A program made the translations under genes and the position numbers. This document shows, one piece after another, positions 15,402 through 24,391 of a stretch of 64,000 nucleotides of DNA. The notes under the pieces are model-generated. The model was not told the DNA's origin. It was given only the letters and a program-made list of their open reading frames with translations, and searched no databases. The stretch covers positions 574,834-638,833 of the forward strand of contig NZ_JACSQC010000002.1 of NCBI RefSeq assembly GCF_014836875.1, given 5' to 3'. The stretch is from Arthrobacter pullicola. GTDB taxonomy: Bacteria > Actinomycetota > Actinomycetes > Actinomycetales > Micrococcaceae. Positions within the stretch are counted from its first letter, which is position 1; the number at the start of each line of letters is the position of its first letter.

Positions 15402-18304
15402 GATGCGGACGCTGCTGTCCCGTCGACCTTCCGCTCAATCGCTGCCAGACCGAACCGCTCATGAATCTCCGGACGGCTCATGCGTCCGTAATAGTGCTCC
15501 TCCAACAGCGGAAGCAGCTCGTATTTCCAAAGCTGTTTCAGGCCGCCAGCGGAGCCAGAGTGCTCCTTCATGAAGTACGACGGACCGATCATCAGGTCGC
15601 GGTCTTCCATGGCTATCTCTGCATTCAGCGCATTCAGGAGCTGGGCCGGGCGGCTGTCCAGTCCGCGGGCTTCCAGGAAACGTTCCAGCAGGCCGCTGGT
15701 CATTCCTTCCTGGGGATGCAGCTCCACGAAGGCGAACCTCCGCCGGATGGCCGCATCCACCATGGCGATGGAGCGGTCCGCGGTGTTCATCGTGCCAATG
15801 ATGAAGAGGTTCGGCGGCAGAACGAATCTCTCCGCAGAGTTGTACTGGAGGTCGATTTTTTGGTCCCGGTATTCGAGCAGGAAGTACAACTCGCCAAAGA
15901 CTTTCGCCAGGTTTCCCCGGTTCATTTCGTCAATAATCAGGAAATAGGGTTTCCCCCGGTTTGCTGCCGCATCAGCTGCGATCCGGCGCAGCGGCCCCGG
16001 TGTCAATGCAAAGGAAACCTGGCCGTCTGTGCCCTTGACTGGGCGGTACCCCTCAAAGAAGTCCTCGTAGGCGTAGGACGGATGGAACTGCACGGTAGTT
16101 ACATGGTTCGTGTGCTCCTCCCCCGCCAGGTAGCGGGCGATCTTTCCCGCCAGGAAAGTCTTGCCGGTTCCCGGAGGACCGTAGAAAACAATCTGGTTCC
16201 GCGTCTGGAGCAGCCCGACGACTTCCTGCAAATCCTCTTTCTCCATCAAGAGCGCTTCGGCCAGGTCCTCGCTTACCTCCCGCAGGACGGGCACACCGCT
16301 GGCGGTTAGCTCACGGGCGTCGTCGATGGCGGGGGCAACGGCCGGTGCGACGTCGTCATCCTCCAGCCAAGTGCGGATGGACGGCAGTACCTCTGTCAGG
16401 TCCACGACCATGCCCTGCTCCTCCAGCAGGCTAGGGAACGGCGCGGCGAGGTCTGCCGTGGAAACGGTGCTTCTCTGCCATGCCACCTCACGGACCAAAC
16501 CGATCATCGGATCATCACGACGGTGCTCCACCGGACCGTTGACGATCCCGAGGCTCAACTGCTGGCCCTGCACAGTCAGCACCAGATCTTCGGGCTTCAT
16601 AAGGGTCAAGAACGCGTGGTAGGCCCGGGCGCGCAGGCCTCGTTCCGGATAGTCCAGGTGCTCATACCCTTGGTCAACTGCCGATTGCAGATCCTCAAGG
16701 GTTGCGATATCCGTCGGCGTGTCCAGGTACCGCGCTTCCAGGGAGACAAACCCGTCGCTGGTCCATCGATCCGCCAACTCAACGCCGCCTTGGGATTGGC
16801 GGATCAGCCAGGCGCGTGTTGGGTCTGCCGCCGGCTTCCATTGGCTGAGGTACGGCTCCGCGTACCAGTCAGGGCGCTGGCCGGTCTTCCGCTCTTGGAC
16901 CGTGCGGATCAGGTGCAGGTCCGTGGCCACCGCGATTTCGCTGTCTCCGGACGCGCCCTCAATCTCATGGGCAAAGGCGTTCCGGATTCTCTTGCGGTGG
17001 CCCCAGTTCACCACGGGCACGAAGAAGCCGGGCCAGGACATATACTCCAGGGAATAGCGGATCGACGGCAGATTACCCTCAACTGCCTCGGCAACGTCGT
17101 GGAATCCCTGCGGAGAGGCGACGGCCGCGGCAGCGTTGGCTTCGTCGCTGTGCAGGCTAATGACCAGATCACAGAGCCAGCACAGGTGCCGCCACAGCTG
17201 CACGTTGAACCCAGTGCCGCCATTAAAGGCTCCTTGTGCGCGCAGCCCTTTTTCGAGAATGTCGGGGACAGCCGGGATTGGGCTGGTCCAGGACAGAACT
17301 TTCTCGACCCGCGCCAGTTTCGTTTCGGGACGGAGATTTGTCAGTGGGAGACACTGCAGCGCAATCAACTCGGCCGTTAGGAGCACAACGCCGCGTGAGG
17401 CACCGGCAAGCTGCTTTTCCAGCTTGCCCATGAATGTCCCGGCACCGGCGTCGGGGTCTTCATAGACGCGGCGGTATAGGTCGCGTGCGTTCTCTTCGTT
17501 CCAGGAAACCACATCAGCGTCGAACGGCGACGGAGCGCCTGCCAGACCCGGGGTCAGGATGGCGGCAGCGGCCTCTTCAAGGTCCGGATGCGGCCCTGTA
17601 CGGAAGTCCTCAGCCGCGTCCGGCTCTTCGAGGTTGCGCCATGCCAGGAACTCCCGCTTCTGGGCAGGAGCCCAATCTGTTGGAGGCGAGTAGTTGACGA
17701 CCAGCCAGACGAGCCCCTGCGCATCCAGGCGATCCGGCAGGTTCAGACCATGCCTCGGAGCAGCGGCGATCAGGGCATCCAGGGCGGTGATGAAAGCCTC
17801 ATACCTCTCGGACGCGGGTGAAGAATTGGTGGGAACGTCTTCGGCGTCGATCAGTTTCAAAAAACGTGAAGCTGGGGTTGCCCGGTACGGAGGGAACGAG
17901 GCAGGGTCAACGGCCGTCAGGAGAACTGTTCCGAGGGCGAGCAAGTTGCCCGGCGCAAGGTCTTTAGACAGCTCGCGGATGTTCTCGACGAAGGATGTCA
18001 GTGCAAATGGAGAGGGATCGGCCACCCAGAGCTTTTCGACGGCCGTCCGGAGTTCCTCCGGGTGGTCGCCGCTAAGGGCTTTCAAGTTGCCGAGGGACCG
18101 CCAATTCACGAGGTTGGTGCCGGAGAGATCATCCAAGAGGCGTTCCAGCCAGCCCGCTTCGCCTTTCAGAACCATCTGACGCGTGGCGGAAAGCCGTTCG
18201 GCCAGCTCGATTTTGTAGGGACGCTCTGCCGGAACCCAATCGATGGTGACCGCAAGTTCGGCCGCCCATTTCAGGAAATCGTCGATTTTTGAATACTCGG
18301 GCAC
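15398..18304 (-). CDS. mcrB: McrB-like AAA+ GTPase with extended N-terminus
   Basis: I start at GTG 18304 (VPEYSKIDDFLKWAAE), which has AAGGAG 6 bases upstream; an ATG at 18361 would add 19 residues covering that site. That gives 968 residues. The C-terminal AAA+ motor has Walker A GPPGTGKT at 709-716, Walker B LIIDEMNRG at ~789-797 and the McrB signature MNTADRS at 839-845. About 700 residues precede the motor, against roughly 160 in E. coli McrB. Within them, around 570-640, a stretch (MKPEDLVLTVQGQQLSLGIV) resembles PUA/EVE-like modified-base readers. Hexameric GTP-driven motor with McrC. Confidence 0.9.
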   Translation of the reverse strand: MPEYSKIDDFLKWAAELAVTIDWVPAERPYKIELAERLSATRQMVLKGEAGWLERLLDDLSGTNLVNWRSLGNLKALSGDHPEELRTAVEKLWVADPSPFALTSFVENIRELSKDLAPGNLLALGTVLLTAVDPASFPPYRATPASRFLKLIDAEDVPTNSSPASERYEAFITALDALIAAAPRHGLNLPDRLDAQGLVWLVVNYSPPTDWAPAQKREFLAWRNLEEPDAAEDFRTGPHPDLEEAAAAILTPGLAGAPSPFDADVVSWNEENARDLYRRVYEDPDAGAGTFMGKLEKQLAGASRGVVLLTAELIALQCLPLTNLRPETKLARVEKVLSWTSPIPAVPDILEKGLRAQGAFNGGTGFNVQLWRHLCWLCDLVISLHSDEANAAAAVASPQGFHDVAEAVEGNLPSIRYSLEYMSWPGFFVPVVNWGHRKRIRNAFAHEIEGASGDSEIAVATDLHLIRTVQERKTGQRPDWYAEPYLSQWKPAADPTRAWLIRQSQGGVELADRWTSDGFVSLEARYLDTPTDIATLEDLQSAVDQGYEHLDYPERGLRARAYHAFLTLMKPEDLVLTVQGQQLSLGIVNGPVEHRRDDPMIGLVREVAWQRSTVSTADLAAPFPSLLEEQGMVVDLTEVLPSIRTWLEDDDVAPAVAPAIDDARELTASGVPVLREVSEDLAEALLMEKEDLQEVVGLLQTRNQIVFYGPPGTGKTFLAGKIARYLAGEEHTNHVTTVQFHPSYAYEDFFEGYRPVKGTDGQVSFALTPGPLRRIAADAAANRGKPYFLIIDEMNRGNLAKVFGELYFLLEYRDQKIDLQYNSAERFVLPPNLFIIGTMNTADRSIAMVDAAIRRRFAFVELHPQEGMTSGLLERFLEARGLDSRPAQLLNALNAEIAMEDRDLMIGPSYFMKEHSGSAGGLKQLWKYELLPLLEEHYYGRMSRPEIHERFGLAAIERKVDGTAASAS

Positions 18305-18410
18305 CAGAAACTCCTTATCCGGGAAGGCGTTTCTAGACTGCTTCCTGCCCCCACCGCACATCTAGGTATACCGGAGCTTGGATCACTAATCGTAATCAGG
18401 GACACGCGGC

Positions 18411-19619
18411 TCAAAACCGCCGCAAATGCTCCGGCCCCAGCTCGGCAACACTCGTAACTCCGATCAGCTGCATCACCAGGGTCATCTCCGTCTGCAGGAT
18501 TTCCAGTGCACGGTCCACACCCTGGCGTCCGCCGGCCATCAGCCCGTAGAGGTAGGCCCGGCCGATCAGCGTGAAGTCGGCGCCCGCGGCCAGCGCCGCT
18601 ACGATGTCGCCGCCGGACATGATTCCGGAGTCCAGGATGAGTTCAGCTTCCGGGCCCACGGCCGCACGGATCTCCGGCAGCACCTTCAGCGGCACCGGAG
18701 CGCGGTCCAGCTGCCGGCCGCCGTGGTTGGAGACCACCAGGGTGTCCGCGCCGCGGGCCAGGACGTCGACGGCGTCGGCCGCTGACTGGATGCCCTTCAC
18801 GATCAGCTTGCCGGGCCAGTTCTCCCGCAGCCAGGCCAGGTCGTCCAGGTTCAGCGAGGGATCGAACATCGTATTGACCTGCTCGGCCACCGATGTCCGC
18901 TCCCCCTCGAAGTTGGCGAAGCCCAGCGGTTTGGTGGTCAGGAAGTTGAACCACCACTCCGGTCGGTAGGAGGCATCAAGGATGGTCTTCGCAGTCAGGG
19001 TGGGCGGCAGGGTCATTCCGTTGCGGGTGTCGCGGTGCCGGGCCCCGGAGACCGGGGTGTCGACCGTGACGATCAGCGCCCCGAACCCGGCGTCGGCAGC
19101 CCGGCGGATCAGGTCCTGGGACCGGGGACGATCCTTCCAGAGGTACAGCTGGAACCATTTATCGGCGTCGGGCGCTTCCCGGGCGACCTCCTCGATGGAG
19201 ACCGTGCCCATCGTGGAGAGCGAGAAGGGAATCCCGAACGACGCCGCCGCCTGCGCTCCGGCGACCTCACCTTCGGCGTGCATGAGCCGGGTCAGGCCGG
19301 TGGGCGCGACGCCCACCGGCAGCGCCGCGTCCACGCCGGCGATCTTCGCCCGCAGGTCCACCGCGGAAACATCTTGGAGCACACAGGGGTTGAATTCGAC
19401 GTCGTCGAACGCCGCCCGGTTCCGCCGCAGCGAGTGCTCGAAAAAGCTGCCGCCGTCCACGTACTCGAAGGCCGCCGTCGGGATCCGCCGTTTAGCGATG
19501 TCCCGCAGGTCCCAGAGGGTGTTGGCCTTGGCCAGCCGGGCGCGGCGCCGGTCGGGGTCGAAGGCTTTGAACTGCACGAGTTCGCGTAGTTCGGCGTACT
19601 GGGGAATTCGGCGCTTCAT
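18411..19619 (-). CDS. FMN-dependent alpha-hydroxy-acid dehydrogenase (LldD/lactate oxidase family)
   Basis: 402 residues from ATG 19619 (MKRRIPQYAELREL); an upstream in-frame ATG would overlap the preceding gene. The family barrel is clear: FEYVDGGSFFEHSLRRN near the start, PVGVAPTG, the phosphate loop and the active-site VVSNHGGRQLD with the catalytic His and Arg, then ILDSGIMSGGDIVAALAAGA. Enzymes of this type oxidise L-lactate, glycolate or mandelate using FMN. It lies 22 bases after an ABC-type binding lipoprotein and shares its strand with a GntR regulator, so the three probably form one regulated unit. Confidence 0.88.
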   Translation of the reverse strand: MKRRIPQYAELRELVQFKAFDPDRRRARLAKANTLWDLRDIAKRRIPTAAFEYVDGGSFFEHSLRRNRAAFDDVEFNPCVLQDVSAVDLRAKIAGVDAALPVGVAPTGLTRLMHAEGEVAGAQAAASFGIPFSLSTMGTVSIEEVAREAPDADKWFQLYLWKDRPRSQDLIRRAADAGFGALIVTVDTPVSGARHRDTRNGMTLPPTLTAKTILDASYRPEWWFNFLTTKPLGFANFEGERTSVAEQVNTMFDPSLNLDDLAWLRENWPGKLIVKGIQSAADAVDVLARGADTLVVSNHGGRQLDRAPVPLKVLPEIRAAVGPEAELILDSGIMSGGDIVAALAAGADFTLIGRAYLYGLMAGGRQGVDRALEILQTEMTLVMQLIGVTSVAELGPEHLRRF

Positions 19620-19641
19620 GGCTGCTTTCGAAAAAGTGCGG

Positions 19642-20640
19642 TTAGTCAATGACGGTGTCGGCGGCGTCGAGCAGTTCCTGCGGAACGGTGACGCCCATAC
19701 GCTGCGCTGCCGATTTGTTGACGACCAGCAGGGATTCGGTCTGCTTTTCCACCGGCATGGTGGCGGGGTCTTCGCCCTCGAGGATCTTGATCGCCATCAG
19801 CGCGGTCTGGTAGCCGAGCTGTTCGTAGTCCAGGCCGTAGGTGGCCACGCCGCCGGCTTCCACCGTGGCGCTGTCGCCGACGACGAGCGGCACCTGCTGG
19901 GTTTCGGCGGCTTCCACCACGGCGTCGATCGCGGAGACCACGTGCGAGTCGGTCGGGACGTAGAACGCGTCGACGTCGAGGGACTGGGCGGCCTGCTGCA
20001 CCTCGGCGGTGCTGGCGACGGAGGCTTCCTTGAGCTCCATGCCAAGCTTTTCCGCGGCCTCGCGGGCCAGATCAATCTGCACCTGGGAGTTGACCTCGCC
20101 GGAGGAATAGACGACGCCGATGGTCTTGGCGTCGGGCGCGAGTTCCTTGATCAGGCCGATCTGGTCCTCCACCGGGCCGAGGTTGCTGGTGCCGGTGACG
20201 TTGACGCCGGGCGCGTCCCAGGACTCCACGATGCCGGCTTCCACCGGTTCGGTGACGGCGGAGAACACCACGGGAATGTTGCCGACAGCCTGGGCCACGG
20301 TCTGGGCGGCCGGGGTGGCGATCGCGAAGACAAGGTCAACGTCCGACGTCGCGAAGCCGGCGGCGATCTGGGTGGCGGTGGCCTGGTCGCCCTGAGCGTT
20401 CTGGTAGTCGTACTCGATGTCCTCGCCCTCGACGTAGCCGTTTTCGGTCATGCCCTTGATAAAACCTTCGCGGGTGGCGTTGAGGGCGTCGATGTCCATG
20501 AGCTGGGAGATGCCGACCTTGACCGGGCCCTCTCCCCCGGCGGCGCCGTCGTTGGTTCCGGAGTCCGCGCCGCAGCCGGCGAGGAACAGGGCGGAGGTGA
20601 GCAGCGTGGCGGTACCGAGGGTTCTGAGTGGACGCTTCAT
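19642..20640 (-). CDS. ABC transporter substrate-binding lipoprotein (ABC_sub_bind/TrpX type), orphan
   Basis: 332 residues with a lipoprotein signal (LFLAGCGA, Cys ~23). The body follows the ABC_sub_bind pattern: VKVGISQLMDIDALN, then VDLVFAIATPAAQ and VFSAVTEPVEAGIV. Family members bind aromatic amino acids or related compounds for a TrpXYZ-like importer. No permease or ATPase gene is adjacent, which is unusual. GAAAGGCAA precedes the ATG. Located between the GntR gene and the FMN dehydrogenase, it may deliver the hydroxy acid or act as a sensor. Confidence 0.85.
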   Translation of the reverse strand: MKRPLRTLGTATLLTSALFLAGCGADSGTNDGAAGGEGPVKVGISQLMDIDALNATREGFIKGMTENGYVEGEDIEYDYQNAQGDQATATQIAAGFATSDVDLVFAIATPAAQTVAQAVGNIPVVFSAVTEPVEAGIVESWDAPGVNVTGTSNLGPVEDQIGLIKELAPDAKTIGVVYSSGEVNSQVQIDLAREAAEKLGMELKEASVASTAEVQQAAQSLDVDAFYVPTDSHVVSAIDAVVEAAETQQVPLVVGDSATVEAGGVATYGLDYEQLGYQTALMAIKILEGEDPATMPVEKQTESLLVVNKSAAQRMGVTVPQELLDAADTVID

Positions 20641-20683
20641 TGCGTTGCCTTTCGGGTCGGTGTGCTGTTTTGGAGCGGCGGGG

Positions 20684-21424
20684 TTAGAGCGGTCCGGCGT
20701 TGTAGAAGGTGCGGATCATGGCGGCGTTGGATTCGAGCAGGTGGTTGTGCATGAGTTCCTGCGCGGCTTCTGCGTTGCCGGTGGCGACGGCGTCGAAGAT
20801 GGCCTCGTGGGCGGCCTGTTCTTCTGCGGAGGCGAAGTGGTCGTGGGCGGTCGGCATCAGGTGGTAGAACCGCATGACTTCGTCGGTCAGGGCGCGGTCC
20901 ACGGCTGCGGCCCGGGTGTTGCGGGAAGCCTGGGAGCAGGTGACGTGGAAGTCGCGGGCGGCGGCGAGCCGGTCTTCCAGGGTGTTGCCGTCGCGGAACT
21001 GGTTTTCCACGAGGCTGCGCAGGTCGGTGACGAGGTCTGCGGTGACGTTGCGCGCGGCTGCGGCGGCCAGCGGTGGTTCGAGGATGAGGCGCAGGTCCAT
21101 GACTTCGCGGACGTCGTGGAAGCTGAGGCTGCGCACCATGTAACCCTTCCGCGGAAGCACGTTGACCAGGCCTTCGACGGTGAGCATTTGCAGGGCTTCG
21201 CGGACCGGGGTTTTGGAGACGCCGTATTCGCGGGCGAGGTCCGGTTCAGTGAAGATTTGTCCCGGCCGCAGTTCGGCCCGGATGATCTGCCGCCGGATCA
21301 TCCCGCGGATGCGTTCCGGCTGGGACTGGGGGGTGGGGTTGTTTGTGTCCATCGAGGCGCCGGCGACGGGGCGGCCCGTGGGCGGACCGGTGGGCAGCGG
21401 GAGGACGTTGTCCGCGGGTGTCAT
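20684..21424 (-). CDS. GntR-family regulator, FCD (FadR) subfamily
   Basis: Up to 246 residues from ATG 21424; an internal ATG at 21352 (MDTNNPTPQ) is an alternative start. A winged helix (EPDLAREYGVSKTPVREALQ, residues ~60-80) is followed by an all-helical FCD effector domain with metal-ligand-type Asp/His positions (ARDFHVTCSQ; later EEQAAHEAIF). FCD regulators respond to small carboxylates or sugar acids. It is upstream of the orphan binding protein and FMN dehydrogenase on the same strand and probably regulates them. Confidence 0.88.
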   Translation of the reverse strand: MTPADNVLPLPTGPPTGRPVAGASMDTNNPTPQSQPERIRGMIRRQIIRAELRPGQIFTEPDLAREYGVSKTPVREALQMLTVEGLVNVLPRKGYMVRSLSFHDVREVMDLRLILEPPLAAAAARNVTADLVTDLRSLVENQFRDGNTLEDRLAAARDFHVTCSQASRNTRAAAVDRALTDEVMRFYHLMPTAHDHFASAEEQAAHEAIFDAVATGNAEAAQELMHNHLLESNAAMIRTFYNAGPL

Positions 21425-21867
21425 GATGTGACCTGCATTACAGAGATGCTACAGATATATCTCAGGGATACAAGGTTGCGGTGCGGAGTAAAGCAGGAAG
21501 GTGTCAGACGTAGCTCCGCCTGCAGTCTTCGAGCTAGGGAGGGCCCCAGGGGTCTAGAGCCTAATGGCTCCCTAGCGACTTCCACGAAGGCTGGATGACG
21601 CCTGACGCCCTCGGTGTAGTTTGCCGCACCATCATCGTCATGGTGGAGCACCCTATGAAGACCCAGGTCCCGGGCAGCTGCCTCAGGTGCTCTATGAAAA
21701 CCAAGAGCTACCCCCGATTAGACATAAAAGCGACGCCGAGGAGGCCTACTGCTAGTGATGAGACTGCATGAGGTACCCCACACCTGAGCCACACAACCTG
21801 TTTCAGAGCCCTAGAACACGCCCCATTTGCCAGCAGACCCGACGTCTCGCTGCTATACAGTTGAGGC
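21425..21867. other. Intergenic region at the left edge of the defence island
   Basis: About 440 bases of mixed composition with no convincing gene. An imperfect inverted repeat (CTAGGGAG ... CTCCCTAG) lies at about 21533-21576. Immediately before the methyltransferase start, TATACA at 21854-21859 could be a -10 element giving a very short leader. No direct repeat marking an integration site was identified by eye. Confidence 0.4.
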
Positions 21868-23088
21868 ATGCAACGCAAGGTCCCCGGCTCCCCAGCCCCT
21901 TACACTATGATCGATCTATTCGCAGGCGCCGGCGGACTCTCCGAGGGCCTTCGCGAATCCGGATTCACGAGCCTTTACGCCAACGAAGTTGTGCAGCGGT
22001 ACTCCGAGACGTTCAAGGCCAACCACCCTGAAGTCTTTGTTGACAACAGGGACGTCCGTCGGGTCGACGCCGCCGAGGTGCGGGAACAGTTAGGGCTAAC
22101 CCGTGGTGAATTGTCCTTGGTAGCGGGCGGCCCTCCGTGCCAGGGTTTCAGTGTCAACGCCCCTGTACGGAGCAATGACGACTACCGCAATCACCTGTTT
22201 CGCGAGTTTCTTCGCTTTGTCGACGAATTCATGCCTGCCGCCGTACTAATCGAGAACGTACCTGGATTAGTTTCCTTCGAACGTGGCGCGACGTTGTCTG
22301 CCATAATTCAGGCGCTCGAAGAACTCGGATATACCGCGGACGTTCGCATCCTCTATGCACCACTTTATGGAGTACCTCAGACCCGGTGGCGAACCATCAT
22401 CCTGGGCTTCCGCAACGGCAATCCAAGCCGCGCGTTCCCCCAGCCTACGCATATCGCGCCCATGCGCGTCAACTTCACAAGCACCTTCCGGGGGCAAAAT
22501 ATTGTTGCCATGCCGGATGGCTCTGATTTGATTCCCTACACGAGCGTGCGGGATGCCATCGGCGACCTGCCGCCCCTCATCAACGGTGAATTGGGCGAGC
22601 CATTGAAGGGGTACGCCGCTCCGCCGCAGAATCCATACCAAGAGAGACTTCGCTCTCAGTCCATGGGTGTAAGAAATCACGAGGCCGCCCGACTAGGCCA
22701 GATAAACTTGGAACGACTGCGTCATATTCCGCCTGGGGGAAATTGGACTAATATTCCTATAGAGCTTCTACCTGCCGGGATGAAGCGAGCACACCGGTCA
22801 GACCACACAAAGCGCTACGGGCGATCCCTTCCAGAGGGACTATCCTCAACCATCTTGACCAAATGCGATCCGCATTGGGGTGCCTATTTCCACTACTCAC
22901 AAGACCGCATATTTACCGTCCGTGAGGCCGCAAGAATACAGTCCTTTCCGGACCACTATATCTTTCAAGGTTCAAGGATAGAGCAATATGAACAGGTAGG
23001 AAATGCCGTTCCACCAATGCTCGCAGCGGCAGTGGGCGCAGGGATTCGCGAGGTCATTGCAAGCGAGGAGCTATCAGTAGCAGTATAG
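21868..23088 (+). CDS. DNA (cytosine-5) methyltransferase of a type II R-M system
   Basis: 406 residues. C5-methyltransferase motifs occur in order: I IDLFAGAGGLSEG (~15-27), IV GGPPCQGFS with catalytic Cys91, VI IENVPGLVSF (ENV), VIII near YGVPQTRWR, IX VREAARIQSFPDHY and X YEQVGNAVPP. The variable target-recognition region lies roughly between residues 215 and 335. The NotI-like endonuclease starts only 7 bases after its stop, so this enzyme should protect the same sequence. Codon use is less GC-rich than in neighbouring metabolic genes, supporting horizontal origin. Confidence 0.93.
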   Translation: MQRKVPGSPAPYTMIDLFAGAGGLSEGLRESGFTSLYANEVVQRYSETFKANHPEVFVDNRDVRRVDAAEVREQLGLTRGELSLVAGGPPCQGFSVNAPVRSNDDYRNHLFREFLRFVDEFMPAAVLIENVPGLVSFERGATLSAIIQALEELGYTADVRILYAPLYGVPQTRWRTIILGFRNGNPSRAFPQPTHIAPMRVNFTSTFRGQNIVAMPDGSDLIPYTSVRDAIGDLPPLINGELGEPLKGYAAPPQNPYQERLRSQSMGVRNHEAARLGQINLERLRHIPPGGNWTNIPIELLPAGMKRAHRSDHTKRYGRSLPEGLSSTILTKCDPHWGAYFHYSQDRIFTVREAARIQSFPDHYIFQGSRIEQYEQVGNAVPPMLAAAVGAGIREVIASEELSVAV

Positions 23089-23095
23089 TCAAAGC

Positions 23096-23995
23096 ATGTC
23101 TCATATATCTGAGTTTTTCGGCTATCCAGTAACTGATATTAGTTCCGCGGCTGTGGGTGCAGCCGCTAGTCGATATTGCCCCTTTCTAGAGAGGACATGT
23201 GTCAAGACGCTAAGCGACGGACTCATTTCAGGCGCTTGTGCCATAAAGCCCGCAAGAAGTCCAGCCGTTATCTGTTGCCCCAACAGGTTATACGCGGACA
23301 ACTATCGTTTTCTTGTCGATATCGCTGAGAAGGCCTTCCCAATCGGCTTGGAGCTTGTGCCCGGCCCTCGGGCATTATCGGATGCGCGGGAGCGAAACCG
23401 GCCCGTTGTAGGAGTTTTTGGCAAGCGATGGGGAGGCGAGCTCCGACTCCCTCAACGTTCAGGTGTGGGCAATTACTACGTCGACTGGATATTGGCTCTC
23501 GTTGACCCGTTAAAAGGGCTGAGTGAATTTGTTGCGGTTGAAGTCCAGACGATAGACACAACTGGGAATTATCGCGACAGTCGAACTGCATTATTGGAAG
23601 ACCGGACGATAACAAATAGTTCAGCTGGTCTCAACTGGGAAAACGTGAGCAAAAGAATTTTGCCCCAACTTATATACAAGGGTCAGGTCCTGCAGCGAGA
23701 GGAAGGTTGCAAGAAGGGCCTGTTCTTTGTCTCCCCCACCCCTGTATATGAGCGCGTCATGCGACGACTGGGCGGCGAAGACGGACTGACTAATTATCAT
23801 CTCCAACCGGCTTCGATTACATTCATGTCGTACGACTATACTGACTCGTCAAACGCATCCTCAGGCCAGCCCGCACCTCTCATCCTAGACCTAGTACATA
23901 GTACAACCGTCTATAAGCTTCAAGAACGCTTCAACAACGTCGAACTGCCGTCCCCGAATGTGTATCGAGATGCCATAACCCGTGCTTTTTCATAA
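23096..23995 (+). CDS. NotI/EagI-like type II restriction endonuclease
   Basis: 299 residues. Family features: an N-terminal FFGYPV followed by a Cys set (Cys28 in CPF, Cys35, Cys48, Cys60-Cys61) matching the iron-binding four-cysteine centre of NotI, and a PD-(D/E)XK core with Asp130 (YYVDWILALVD) and Glu149-x-Gln151 (VAVEVQTID), the E-x-Q variant typical of NotI. NotI itself is longer (about 380 residues). The partner methyltransferase is directly upstream. A GC-rich target of the GGCCGC kind is likely but inferred. Confidence 0.82.
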   Translation: MSHISEFFGYPVTDISSAAVGAAASRYCPFLERTCVKTLSDGLISGACAIKPARSPAVICCPNRLYADNYRFLVDIAEKAFPIGLELVPGPRALSDARERNRPVVGVFGKRWGGELRLPQRSGVGNYYVDWILALVDPLKGLSEFVAVEVQTIDTTGNYRDSRTALLEDRTITNSSAGLNWENVSKRILPQLIYKGQVLQREEGCKKGLFFVSPTPVYERVMRRLGGEDGLTNYHLQPASITFMSYDYTDSSNASSGQPAPLILDLVHSTTVYKLQERFNNVELPSPNVYRDAITRAFS

Positions 23996-24007
23996 TTGCT
24001 TCAGTTC

Positions 24008-24157
24008 CTAAACCACCACCCATCGCCGATCCGCGACATCCACCCAGTTTTCCTCCAGATACACCTTCGGCCACCCTAGCGACCCCGGACTGGACAGCCG
24101 CACCGGGAGTTCCGGTTCGACGCTAACCTGAAGCCATTTACTGGTCTTCGCTGCAAG
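24008..24157 (-). pseudogene. C-terminal coding remnant, unrecognised family
   Basis: On the minus strand a 49-codon open stretch ends at a stop (24008-24010). It reads like a genuine, GC3-rich protein end (VRLSSPGSLGWPKVYLEEN, then WVDVADRRWVVV) but has no start and is cut upstream by a stop at 24158-24160. It is probably the tail of a gene truncated by an insertion or deletion. I do not recognise the family. Confidence 0.35.
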
Positions 24158-24269
24158 TCATGGCGAAGGCAATGGAGGATTGGGGGATCTTCACAGTTGG
24201 TGGTGAAACGGATTCCGTGTATTGAAGGGACCGTAGCCAGCCTGCTGTGATGGATGTTCTCTGACAACA

Positions 24270-24391
24270 GTGAAGTTCCAGGCCAACAACACGGTGATCA
24301 AGCACATCAAGAGGGCAGGGCAGGGACTCACCAACGCAGGTAACAACATCACGCGTACCTGTTGTGCATTGCCGCTAGAACAGCCGCATGA
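24270..24391 (+). pseudogene. Transposase C-terminal remnant with frameshift (ISL3-like)
   Basis: One frame reads NNTVIKHIKRAGQGLTNAGN and then loses sense; shifting frame near 24345 continues HHAYLLCIAARTAA and stops at 24389-24391. The N-T-V-I-K-x-x-K-R-x-G pattern and the terminal ARTAA are familiar from the C-termini of ISL3-type transposases. The rest of the transposase and the terminal inverted repeats are not visible, so this is a decayed insertion-sequence scar inside the defence island. Confidence 0.5.
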
